Source of the DNA: Endobacter medicaginis
Lineage (GTDB): Bacteria; Pseudomonadota; Alphaproteobacteria; Acetobacterales; Acetobacteraceae
DNA length: 64,000 bases
NCBI RefSeq assembly: GCF_014192375.1
Contig: NZ_JACHXV010000001.1
Coordinates: forward strand, 124,001-188,000
Direction: 5' to 3'
Within the stretch, counting starts at the first letter, position 1, and every line of letters starts with the position of its first letter. Shown piece after piece: positions 43,190 to 50,412 of the stretch. A program made the translations under genes and the position numbers. A model generated the notes under the pieces. That model was not told the DNA's origin. It searched no databases and saw nothing but the letters and a program-made list of their open reading frames with translations.

Positions 43190-44953
43190 TCACGGCAGAC
43201 GCGCCCGTACCAGCGCGCCGAGGCCGAGGGCCAGCTTGCGGTGGGTGGCGACCCTGGCCGGGCGGGCAGGGTGCTCCCAGCCGCGGGCGGCCATCGCCTC
43301 GAGGATGGCGAGATAGCCCGACGCCATCAGCCGGGCCGGGCGCATCGCGTGGCGGTCGCAGGCGGCCATCGCGCGATAGGCGGCGCGGAACTGGCCGCGC
43401 GCCTCGGCGGCCAGGCGCCGGCAGACGCGCGCGAGGCCGGGATGGCTGATGGCGGTTTCGGGATCGTGCGGCACGCCCTCGGCGTCGAGCCATTCGGCCG
43501 GCAGATAGAGCCGCCCGCGCGCGGCATCCTCGCCGAGATCGCGCAGGATGTTGGTGTATTGGAGCGCGCGGCCGAGATGATGGGCGACACGGTCGGCCGC
43601 CGTGGAGCCGTCACCGAAGGCGCGCACCGAGAGCCGGCCGACCGCGGCGGCCACCCGGTCGCAATAGAGATCGAGTTCCTGCGCGTCGGGCGCGACGATG
43701 GCGGTGTCGGCATCCATCGCCATGCCGTCGATCACGGCGATGAAATCCGCCTCGCGCAGGTCGTAGCTGGTGATCGCGTCGAGCAGGGCGCGTTCGAGCG
43801 CGCTGGCCGGCTCCGTGCCGCGATACAGGGCGCCGATCCTGCGACGCCAGATATCGAGGCGTTCGCGGCGGTCGTTGAGCGGTGCGGGCTCGTCGGCGAT
43901 GTCGTCGACGATGCGGCAGAACGCATAGATCGCGAACATCGCTTCCCGCCGGGCGCGGGGCAGCAGCGCCATGCCGCGGGCGAACGAGGTGCCGGAGGCG
44001 CGCACGATCGCGGCGATCTCGGCATGATCCGCAGCCGAGGCATGCAGTGCCGGATCGGTGGCCGCCGCCTCCGGTGCGGGCAGCGTGCGCAGCGCGCGCA
44101 GGCCGCTGACGGCGAAATCCGCCTTGCCCGGGGCGATCCGCACCGCGATCGGGTCGCCCGACCGCAGCTTGCCCGCCAGCCGCCGCGCGAGGGCCAGGAT
44201 CGTCGCCGCTTCCAGCCGCATCCGCCGGTCGCGGATCAGCCCGGGCAGCGTGGCGGCGGCGGCATTGAGCCGGTCGCACTCGTCGAGCAGCCGGTCCATC
44301 ACCAGCCGCAGCCCGGGGCTCGCACGCTCTTCCAGCACATCGTCCGGCCGCACCCCGTGCGCCGCCATCAGATCGTCCGGGAGGTAGCAGCGCCCAAGAT
44401 CGCGCCAGTCGCCCTTGAGATCCTGGAGATGGTTAAGGATCTGCAGCGACGCGCACAGCGCATCCGAGGCCGGCCAGCTCGCGCGGCTCTCGCCGTGCAG
44501 ATCGAGCAGGTAGCGGCCCACCGGTGCTGCGGAATAGCGGCAGTAGTCGAGCAGCGCGGCCATGTCCGGCGTCCGCGGCGTCGTCGCATCGCGGATGAAG
44601 GCGACGATCAGGTCGGTGGCATGTTCCACCGGCACGCCCGTCTCGTCGAGCGATCGCCGCAGCGCCGCCGCCGTGGCCGCATCCCGTCGCCCCGCGGGTG
44701 CCGGCGCCTCGCCGCGCACGATCAGCCGCATCGCGTTAAGTCGCGCCACCTTCGCCCCGGCCGAGAGCTCGGTGGTGTCGGCGATATCGTCGATCGTGCG
44801 GGCGAAATCGTAGTAGCGGTGCACATGGCCGCGCAGATGGGCGGCGATCAGCGCCGAACCGACGGGGAAATTCTCGTCCCCCGCCCCCTTCGCAGACGTC
44901 ACGTCCGGATCGCTCCAGGCGGTGCGACTGGCCTGATCGGGCGCATCATTCAT
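43190..44953 (-). CDS. hpnCD: HpnC-HpnD fusion: presqualene-PP synthase plus hydroxysqualene synthase in one polypeptide
   Basis: 587 residues, no internal stop. Residues 1 to about 288 are HpnC-like: NFPVGSALIAAHLRGHVHRY, DFARTIDDIADTTEL (first Asp motif at 55-59), LQDLKGDWRDLGRCYLPDDL (second motif). After an Ala/Pro linker (about 289-305), the rest is HpnD-like: SGTSFARGMALLPRARREAM, FCRIVDDIADEPAPLNDRRE (first Asp motif 350-354), LGRALQYTNILRDLGEDAAR and GRLYLPAEWL. Both halves keep both Asp-rich metal sites. HpnD makes presqualene diphosphate from two farnesyl diphosphates and HpnC makes hydroxysqualene. The two are normally separate genes. It overlaps hpnB by ATGA. Confidence 0.92.
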   Translation of the reverse strand: MNDAPDQASRTAWSDPDVTSAKGAGDENFPVGSALIAAHLRGHVHRYYDFARTIDDIADTTELSAGAKVARLNAMRLIVRGEAPAPAGRRDAATAAALRRSLDETGVPVEHATDLIVAFIRDATTPRTPDMAALLDYCRYSAAPVGRYLLDLHGESRASWPASDALCASLQILNHLQDLKGDWRDLGRCYLPDDLMAAHGVRPDDVLEERASPGLRLVMDRLLDECDRLNAAAATLPGLIRDRRMRLEAATILALARRLAGKLRSGDPIAVRIAPGKADFAVSGLRALRTLPAPEAAATDPALHASAADHAEIAAIVRASGTSFARGMALLPRARREAMFAIYAFCRIVDDIADEPAPLNDRRERLDIWRRRIGALYRGTEPASALERALLDAITSYDLREADFIAVIDGMAMDADTAIVAPDAQELDLYCDRVAAAVGRLSVRAFGDGSTAADRVAHHLGRALQYTNILRDLGEDAARGRLYLPAEWLDAEGVPHDPETAISHPGLARVCRRLAAEARGQFRAAYRAMAACDRHAMRPARLMASGYLAILEAMAARGWEHPARPARVATHRKLALGLGALVRARLP

Positions 44954-46155
44954 GACCGGCCGCCCTCCCTGTGCGGGCTCGTATAGGCGCGGTTCTTCCA
45001 CCGCACCCCGCGCCCGCTGTAATGATCCACCGCCGAGCCGATGGTTGCCGCCGTGTAGAACGCCGCCACCCCCGGCAGCAAGACGGCCCGGGCCGGCGAC
45101 AGCCCGAACCGACGCAGTGTCGGGATGAACGACCCCGCCGACAGCGCCCAGGCAGTCGCCCCGCACCACCGTGCCATCCCGCGTCCGCGCAGCGCGAGCG
45201 CTGGCGGCACGCCCCACACCAGCGCCATCCCCGCCACCGTGCCGGCGAGCAGCGCCGGCGAATACCGCAGCTGCACATAGGCTGTGCGCGCCACCATCCG
45301 CCACACGTCACCCGCCGCCGGATACGGCCGGATCGAGCGTGCCAGCGCCGAATGGCCCAGCCAGATGCGGCCACGGCTCGCCGGATGCGCCTTGATCCGC
45401 CCGGCCAGCGTGACATCGTCGATCAACGCCCCGCGCAGTGCGTCGATGCCGCCGATCGCGTCCAGCACCTCGCGCCGCACCAGCATCGTCCCGCCCGCCG
45501 CCGCCGCCGTGCGGCGGTCCGGCCGGTTCACCCGCGCGAACGGGTACAGCAGCGCGAAGAAGAACACGAAAGCCGGAACCAGCGCGCGCTCCGCCGCACT
45601 GTCGATGCTCAACTCCACCATCTCCGACACCAATGCGCGGTCATCGTCCAGCGCGTGGTCGACCAGCATGCGCACATGCTCGGGGGCGCGCACGATGTCC
45701 GCATCCGTCAGCAGCAGGAAATCGGGACTGCCCGCCGCCGCCACCCCCTGGCGCACGGCCCACAGCTTGCCGCTCCATCCCGGTGGCGGCTCCACCCCCT
45801 CCACGACGTGCAAAGGTGCCCCCGGGCCCGACCCCGCCGCCCGAGCGATCGCTCCAGTCCCGTCCGTGCTGCGATCGTCCACCACCACGATCGACAACGC
45901 GCCGGGATAATCCTGCCGACGCAGGTCGGCCACCACGCGGGCGATGCTTTCGGCCTCGTCGCGCGCCGGGATCACCACGCTCACCGAGGGCCAGTCGCGC
46001 GCCTTCGCGGGTTTCGGCCGCAGCACCGGGCCGGCCTGCCAGAATCGGCCATGCGCGAAAATCAGGCCGAGCCAGACCAGCAGCGAGGTGAGACCAAGGA
46101 TCCGGGGCGCTGCCCCAGACCCCGGCAGGGGGCTCGGCCCCCTGCACCCGCGCAT
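44950..46155 (-). CDS. hpnB: Hopanoid-associated glycosyltransferase HpnB
   Basis: 401 residues from the ATG at 46155, which overlaps the hpnA stop (TGATG). A first membrane segment (ILGLTSLLVWLGLIFAHG) precedes a GT2 domain: SVSVVIPARDEAESIARVV, LSIVVVDDRSTDGT, WSGKLWAVRQG and LLLTDADIVR, then AGGTMLVRREVLDAIGGIDA and LIDDVTLAGRIK. Membrane segments follow at the C-terminus. This is the HpnB pattern. Oddly, the first ~18 codons are supplied by GC-rich repeat copy 2, and no alternative start lies before the membrane segment. Confidence 0.9.
   Translation of the reverse strand: MRGCRGPSPLPGSGAAPRILGLTSLLVWLGLIFAHGRFWQAGPVLRPKPAKARDWPSVSVVIPARDEAESIARVVADLRRQDYPGALSIVVVDDRSTDGTGAIARAAGSGPGAPLHVVEGVEPPPGWSGKLWAVRQGVAAAGSPDFLLLTDADIVRAPEHVRMLVDHALDDDRALVSEMVELSIDSAAERALVPAFVFFFALLYPFARVNRPDRRTAAAAGGTMLVRREVLDAIGGIDALRGALIDDVTLAGRIKAHPASRGRIWLGHSALARSIRPYPAAGDVWRMVARTAYVQLRYSPALLAGTVAGMALVWGVPPALALRGRGMARWCGATAWALSAGSFIPTLRRFGLSPARAVLLPGVAAFYTAATIGSAVDHYSGRGVRWKNRAYTSPHREGGRS
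46100..46149. repeat. GC-rich double-hairpin repeat, copy 2 (inside hpnB 5' end)
   Basis: GGGGC-GCT-GCCCC (46104-46116) and CAGGGGGC-TCG-GCCCCCTG (46126-46144), joined by AGACCCCGG. It has the same order, linker and ATCC edge as the copy at 10263. It lies within codons 3 to about 19 of hpnB. Confidence 0.8.
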
Positions 46156-47144
46156 CACGCCACCATCCCGTGCGCCCTGAACCAGCCGACCGCATCCTCG
46201 ACCGCTTCGCGGGCCGGGCGGGGCGAATAGCCGAGTTCCGCCCGGGCGCGGGCGGAGGAGAAATACATCTTCTTCTTCGACATCGAGAGCATCTCGCGCG
46301 TCACCACCGGATCGATGCCGAACACCCGCGCGGCGGTCTCCGCACCGATGGCGAGCGGCCACAGCACGCGCTGGTCGAGGCTGATCCGCGGCGGGGTGCG
46401 CTGGGCGATGTCGGACACCAGGGCGAACAGGTCGCGCAGGCTCATATCCTCGCCGCCGAGGATGTATTTGCGGCCGACCGCGCCGCGTTCGAGGGCCAGG
46501 GCGTGGCCGATCGCGACGTCATCGACATGCACGATGTTGAGGCCGGTATCGACGAAGGCGGGCATTTTCCCGTTCGCGGCGTCGGCGATCATCCTGCCGG
46601 TGGGGGTGGGCTTGATGTCGCGCGGGCCGACCGGGGTGGAGGGATTGACGATCACCGCGGGCAGGGCGGCCTCGCGCACCAGGCGCAGCACTTCCTGCTC
46701 GGCGCGGTATTTGGACTGCTTGTAGACGCCGACGATCTTCTTCGGATCGACCGGGGTCTCCTCGTCGGCGATGGAGCCGTCGCCGACCAGGCCGAGGGCG
46801 GCGACCGAGCTGCAATAGACGATCCTCTCGACACCTGCGCGCCTTGCGGCCAGCATCAGCAAACGGGTGCCGGTGACGTTGGCGGTCATCATCCGGCCGG
46901 GATCGGGCACCCAGAGCCGGTAATCGGCGGCGACATGGACCAGATACCGGCAGCCGCGCAGGGCGGCGTCGAAGGTCTCGGGCCGGGTCAGGTCACCGGT
47001 GACGTGCTCTGCGTCGAGCCCCTCCGTATTGGAGAGGTCGGCGCCGGACCGGGCCATCAGCCGGATGCGGTGGCCGCGGCCGGCCAGCACCCGGGCGACG
47101 GCGGAGCCGACGAAACCCGTCGCACCGGTGATTAAAGTGGTCAT
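46155..47144 (-). CDS. hpnA: Hopanoid-associated sugar epimerase HpnA
   Basis: 329 residues of the extended SDR family. NAD-binding TLITGATGFVGSAVARVLAG, then VHVAADYRLW, the catalytic pair YKQSKYRAEQ, and NPSTPVGPRDIKPTPTGRMI, FVDTGLNIVHVDDVAIGHAL and KYILGGEDMSL. These are typical of HpnA, a predicted dihydroflavonol-reductase-like epimerase in hopanoid loci. It leads the minus-strand operon and diverges from hpnL over 93 bases. Confidence 0.93.
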   Translation of the reverse strand: MTTLITGATGFVGSAVARVLAGRGHRIRLMARSGADLSNTEGLDAEHVTGDLTRPETFDAALRGCRYLVHVAADYRLWVPDPGRMMTANVTGTRLLMLAARRAGVERIVYCSSVAALGLVGDGSIADEETPVDPKKIVGVYKQSKYRAEQEVLRLVREAALPAVIVNPSTPVGPRDIKPTPTGRMIADAANGKMPAFVDTGLNIVHVDDVAIGHALALERGAVGRKYILGGEDMSLRDLFALVSDIAQRTPPRISLDQRVLWPLAIGAETAARVFGIDPVVTREMLSMSKKKMYFSSARARAELGYSPRPAREAVEDAVGWFRAHGMVA

Positions 47145-47237
47145 GGCTGTGTCCCGAAGTCGAATCGGCCCTTTCTATAGCCGCAGCCGGCTGTGGTGGT
47201 GTAGAGCCACGCCCCAACACAGAGCCCGTGGTTCGTC

Positions 47238-48275
47238 TTGAAGCGGTTGTCCATCATCCTTGCCCTGCTCGGCTTCGCGGTCGGCACCGGCATCATCGTG
47301 CATCTCGGTGCAGCGCATGTGGCCAGCGCGCTGATGAGCGTGGGCTGGCGCGGCTTCGCGATCCTGGTGGCGGTGCAGCTCGCGATCATGGTGCTGCTGT
47401 CGCTGGCCTGGGACGTCTCCTGCAGCGGCATCAAGACCTACCGGCTGTTCTACGGCCGGCTGGCACGCGAGGCGGGCAATTCCTGCCTGCCGTTCAGCCA
47501 GGTCGGCGGCATCCTGCTCGGCATCGCGGCCACCGCCGGCGAGGATGGTGGCCGCCCGCCCAGCAAGGACCAGCCCGGCTGGCCGGTGGCCGCGGCGGCG
47601 ACCGTGGTGGACGTCACCACCGAGACCATGGCCGAGATCTTCTTCGTGCTTGCCGGGCTGTACTGCCTGGTCGGGCAGGATCCGCAGACGCATTACACCT
47701 GGCCGCTGATCGGCGGCAGCCTGATCGCGATCGGGCTGATCGCCGCCTTCGTCCGCGTCCAGCAGGGGGCGGGGCGAATCTTCCGCTTTCTCGGCAGCCA
47801 TATCGCCGCGTCGTGGAAGGGTGCGCTCGATGCGCAGGCCGATGCACTGCAGGCGGCGATGGACCGTTTCTACGCCAGTCCGGCCCGCCTCGCGGGCGGG
47901 GCGAGCCTGCACCTGCTCGGCTGGTTCGCGGGTGCTGCCTGGACGTGGCTGGCCTGTCATTTCCTGCACTGGCCGATCACTCCGGCCGCCGCGATCGCCA
48001 TCGAGGGCGTGGTGAGCGGCATCCTCTCGGCCGCCTTCGTCGTCCCCGGCAGCCTCGGCGTGCAGGAAGTGGCCTATGTCGCCCTCGGCGCGGTGTTCGG
48101 CGTCGATGCGGCGGTGATGCTGGGTGTATCGCTGCTGCGGCGGGGGCGCGACCTCGCCCTCGGCATCCCGGTGCTGATCGCCTGGCAGGTGCTGGAATGG
48201 CGCGCGCTGCGCACCCCCACCACACAGCCGCAACCGGCCCCCCTGGCGGCCACCCGCCGCGAAACCGATGCCTGA
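47238..48275 (+). CDS. hpnL: HpnL family membrane protein
   Basis: 345 residues, about eight membrane segments, of the lysylphosphatidylglycerol-synthase-TM-like group. SFLPFSQVGG-type sequence (NSCLPFSQVGGILLGI), VVDVTTETMAEIFFVLAG and VVSGILSAAFVVPGSLGVQE then YVALGAVFGVDAAVML are diagnostic of HpnL. It is thought to help transport or place hopanoids. The start is a TTG at 47238 with no strong ribosome site; no ATG lies nearby in frame. It overlaps the next gene by 8 bases. Confidence 0.87.
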   Translation: MKRLSIILALLGFAVGTGIIVHLGAAHVASALMSVGWRGFAILVAVQLAIMVLLSLAWDVSCSGIKTYRLFYGRLAREAGNSCLPFSQVGGILLGIAATAGEDGGRPPSKDQPGWPVAAAATVVDVTTETMAEIFFVLAGLYCLVGQDPQTHYTWPLIGGSLIAIGLIAAFVRVQQGAGRIFRFLGSHIAASWKGALDAQADALQAAMDRFYASPARLAGGASLHLLGWFAGAAWTWLACHFLHWPITPAAAIAIEGVVSGILSAAFVVPGSLGVQEVAYVALGAVFGVDAAVMLGVSLLRRGRDLALGIPVLIAWQVLEWRALRTPTTQPQPAPLAATRRETDA

Positions 48276-49155
48276 GGTGCCGATCTTCGAGCGCCTGTGC
48301 GTGATCGGCTTCGGCCTGATCGGCGGTTCGATCGCGCGGCGCGCCCGCGAGGCGGGGCTGGCGCGCGCGCTGGTGGCCTATGACGCCTCCGACGCGGTGC
48401 GGACCCGCGTGCGGGAGCTCGGCATCGTCGACGAGGTCGCCGAGACGGCGCAGGCGGCGGTGGCGGCGGCCGATTGCGTGATCGTCTGCGTGCCGGTGGG
48501 CGCGATCGCCGGCGTCGCGGCCGAGATCGCGCCGTCTCTCGCCCCCGGCGCGATCCTGTCCGATGTCGGTTCCACCAAGCTCGGCGTCATCGGCGCGCTG
48601 GCCGCCCATATTCCGCCGCATGTGGCGTTCGTGCCGGCGCATCCGATGGCCGGCACCGAGTTTTCTGGCCCGGATTCCGGATTTTCCGCCCTGTTCGAGG
48701 GGCGCTGGGTGCTGCTGACCCCGCCGGCCGGCACCGACGAGGCGGCGATCGGCAGGATCGAGGCGTTCTGGCGTGGCTGTGGTGCGAACGTCGAACGCAT
48801 GGAGGCCGCCCATCACGACCGCATGGCGGCGATGGTCAGCCACCTGCCGCATCTGATCGCCTTCACCATCTGCAACACCGCCGAGGGGCTGGAAGACGAG
48901 AGCCGCCGCGAGGTGCTCCAGTTCGCCGCCTCGGGCTTCCGCGATTTCACCCGCATCGCCGCCTCCGATCCGGTGATGTGGCGCGACATCTTCCTCGCCA
49001 ACCGTGAAGCACTGCTGGAAATGCTGGCCCGCTTCACCGAGGACGCACAGGCGATGGCGCGCGCCATCCGCTTCGGCGACGCCGCCTATATCGAACGCTC
49101 TGTCGAGCGCGGCCGCGCCATCCGTCAGAGCCTGATCGAGCAGAAACAGGCCTGA
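48268..49155 (+). CDS. tyrA: Prephenate/arogenate dehydrogenase
   Basis: 295 residues. The NAD-binding start CVIGFGLIGGSIARRAREAG is followed by DCVIVCVPVGAI, SDVGSTK, the substrate motif HPMAGTEFSGPDSG and VSHLPHLIAFTICN with FRDFTRIAASDPVMWRDIFL. This is the monofunctional TyrA family of tyrosine biosynthesis. It overlaps hpnL by 8 bases, so the two are probably co-transcribed. A weak hairpin (49164-49180, CCCGTC/GACGGG) follows. Confidence 0.94.
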   Translation: MPEVPIFERLCVIGFGLIGGSIARRAREAGLARALVAYDASDAVRTRVRELGIVDEVAETAQAAVAAADCVIVCVPVGAIAGVAAEIAPSLAPGAILSDVGSTKLGVIGALAAHIPPHVAFVPAHPMAGTEFSGPDSGFSALFEGRWVLLTPPAGTDEAAIGRIEAFWRGCGANVERMEAAHHDRMAAMVSHLPHLIAFTICNTAEGLEDESRREVLQFAASGFRDFTRIAASDPVMWRDIFLANREALLEMLARFTEDAQAMARAIRFGDAAYIERSVERGRAIRQSLIEQKQA

Positions 49156-49429
49156 GGTGTTGACCCGTCGGCTGGACGGGCCGTAACCTCACTTTCATGC
49201 GGGCTCTTAACTGTTGTTGAACTGATCTGTCTCATCCTGCGCCAGGGCGCGGGATGGCCGTGTTCGACACATCAGGCGCCGATCGCGCCCCAGCCGCAGA
49301 GCCCGTCATGTCCACTGGACCGTCGTTTCCGTCCCGACCTTTCCGGACCACTTTGGGGCGCTGTTGTCGCGGCTGATCGCCGACCTCGCCAGCCATTCCC
49401 GATCCAGACCGTCGAGCGGAGACACCGCG

Positions 49430-49660
49430 ATGCACGAGCCAGCCGCCCCCAGGCCCCTCGCCGACAGGATACTTGCCGTATCCGACCGTATCCCGCTGCC
49501 GGCGATCGTCCGGCGCAACATCACCCGTGGCGACGCGGCGTTCATCGCCGCCGCCTACATGATCCCGCTGCCCGGAACCGCATTGCTCGCCGCCCTGGTC
49601 GTCGGGCTGAGGCACGCGATCAGGAATCTGCTCATGCAGCATGCCGCCGCGAGGGGCTGA
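49430..49660 (+). CDS. Small hypothetical membrane protein
   Basis: 76 residues from the ATG at 49430, preceded by GGAGA at about 12 bases. RIPLPAIVRRNITRGDAAFI precedes a single hydrophobic segment (AAAYMIPLPGTALLAALVVG). I do not recognise the family. Its stop is 3 bases before the start of the HExxH protein, suggesting a two-gene unit. The 274 bases upstream hold only the tyrA hairpin and no convincing gene. Confidence 0.5.
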   Translation: MHEPAAPRPLADRILAVSDRIPLPAIVRRNITRGDAAFIAAAYMIPLPGTALLAALVVGLRHAIRNLLMQHAAARG

Positions 49661-49663
49661 ACC

Positions 49664-50287
49664 ATGCCCATGCGTGAACTCACGGGTGGCGAGATCCGTC
49701 TGGCGTACGGGCTGTTTGGCGACTCGCTCGATTATGCGGCGATCCGCATCCACGACCGCGGCTATGCCAGGCTCGATGCGATGGGCGACATGTCGTTCGG
49801 CGGCCATATCTACCTGCCGCACCGTCACCAGCCGGATTTCAGTGTGGCCCCGCTGGCCGCGCAGCGCCTGTTCATCCATGAGATGGTGCATGTCTGGCAG
49901 CATCAGAACCGGGTGCTCGACCTCGCCCGCGCAGCACTGCGCGCCTGGGTCGGGCACGGGTTTCGCTACGCCGACGCCTATCGCTTTCGCCTCGCCGTCG
50001 GGCGCGACCTGCTCGATTACGGTCTCGAGCAGCAGCCGGCGATCATCGAGGAGTATTTCCTCAGACAGCGCGGCGGCCTGCCGATGGGCCGATGCCTCAA
50101 TGACGACCACGAGGTCGCCGCCCTGCTCGACGAGGTGCTGGGCAGGTTCCTGCAGGATCCCGGCTATGCGAGAGGCCGCGTCCACGCCCGGCGGTCGCGG
50201 CCCGCCCAGCTCGCTTCGGACCGGAATGTCGCGCCGACCAGACGCTCGCCGAACGCCAACGGCGCGCCGACGCGGTCGATGGCATAG
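49664..50287 (+). CDS. HExxH zincin-like protein ('vgr-related')
   Basis: 207 residues. The motif HEMVHVWQHQ (His72-Glu73...His76) is that of a zinc metallopeptidase; DFSVAPLAAQRLFIHEMVH precedes it and a downstream Glu in GLEQQPAIIEEYFL could be the third ligand. Similar short proteins are annotated as vgr-related, but no VgrG structure is visible. The last ~40 residues are Arg/Ala-rich and low-complexity. Enzymatic activity is inferred from the motif only. Confidence 0.65.
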   Translation: MPMRELTGGEIRLAYGLFGDSLDYAAIRIHDRGYARLDAMGDMSFGGHIYLPHRHQPDFSVAPLAAQRLFIHEMVHVWQHQNRVLDLARAALRAWVGHGFRYADAYRFRLAVGRDLLDYGLEQQPAIIEEYFLRQRGGLPMGRCLNDDHEVAALLDEVLGRFLQDPGYARGRVHARRSRPAQLASDRNVAPTRRSPNANGAPTRSMA

Positions 50288-50412
50288 CGTCGCACGCCCC
50301 GGATGGCCGGAGCGGGCGGCGCGTCGGTGACGTCGAGTCCGGGATGCACGGCGGCGGTGCCGTCATGACGATCGCGCATTGACATCACTTGCGGCGGCGG
50401 CAAGCTGCCGCG

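Noticed and set aside
46095-46097. TTG as an alternative start of hpnB just before its membrane segment
   Set aside because: It is not in the hpnB reading frame; that frame reads CTT-GGT there.
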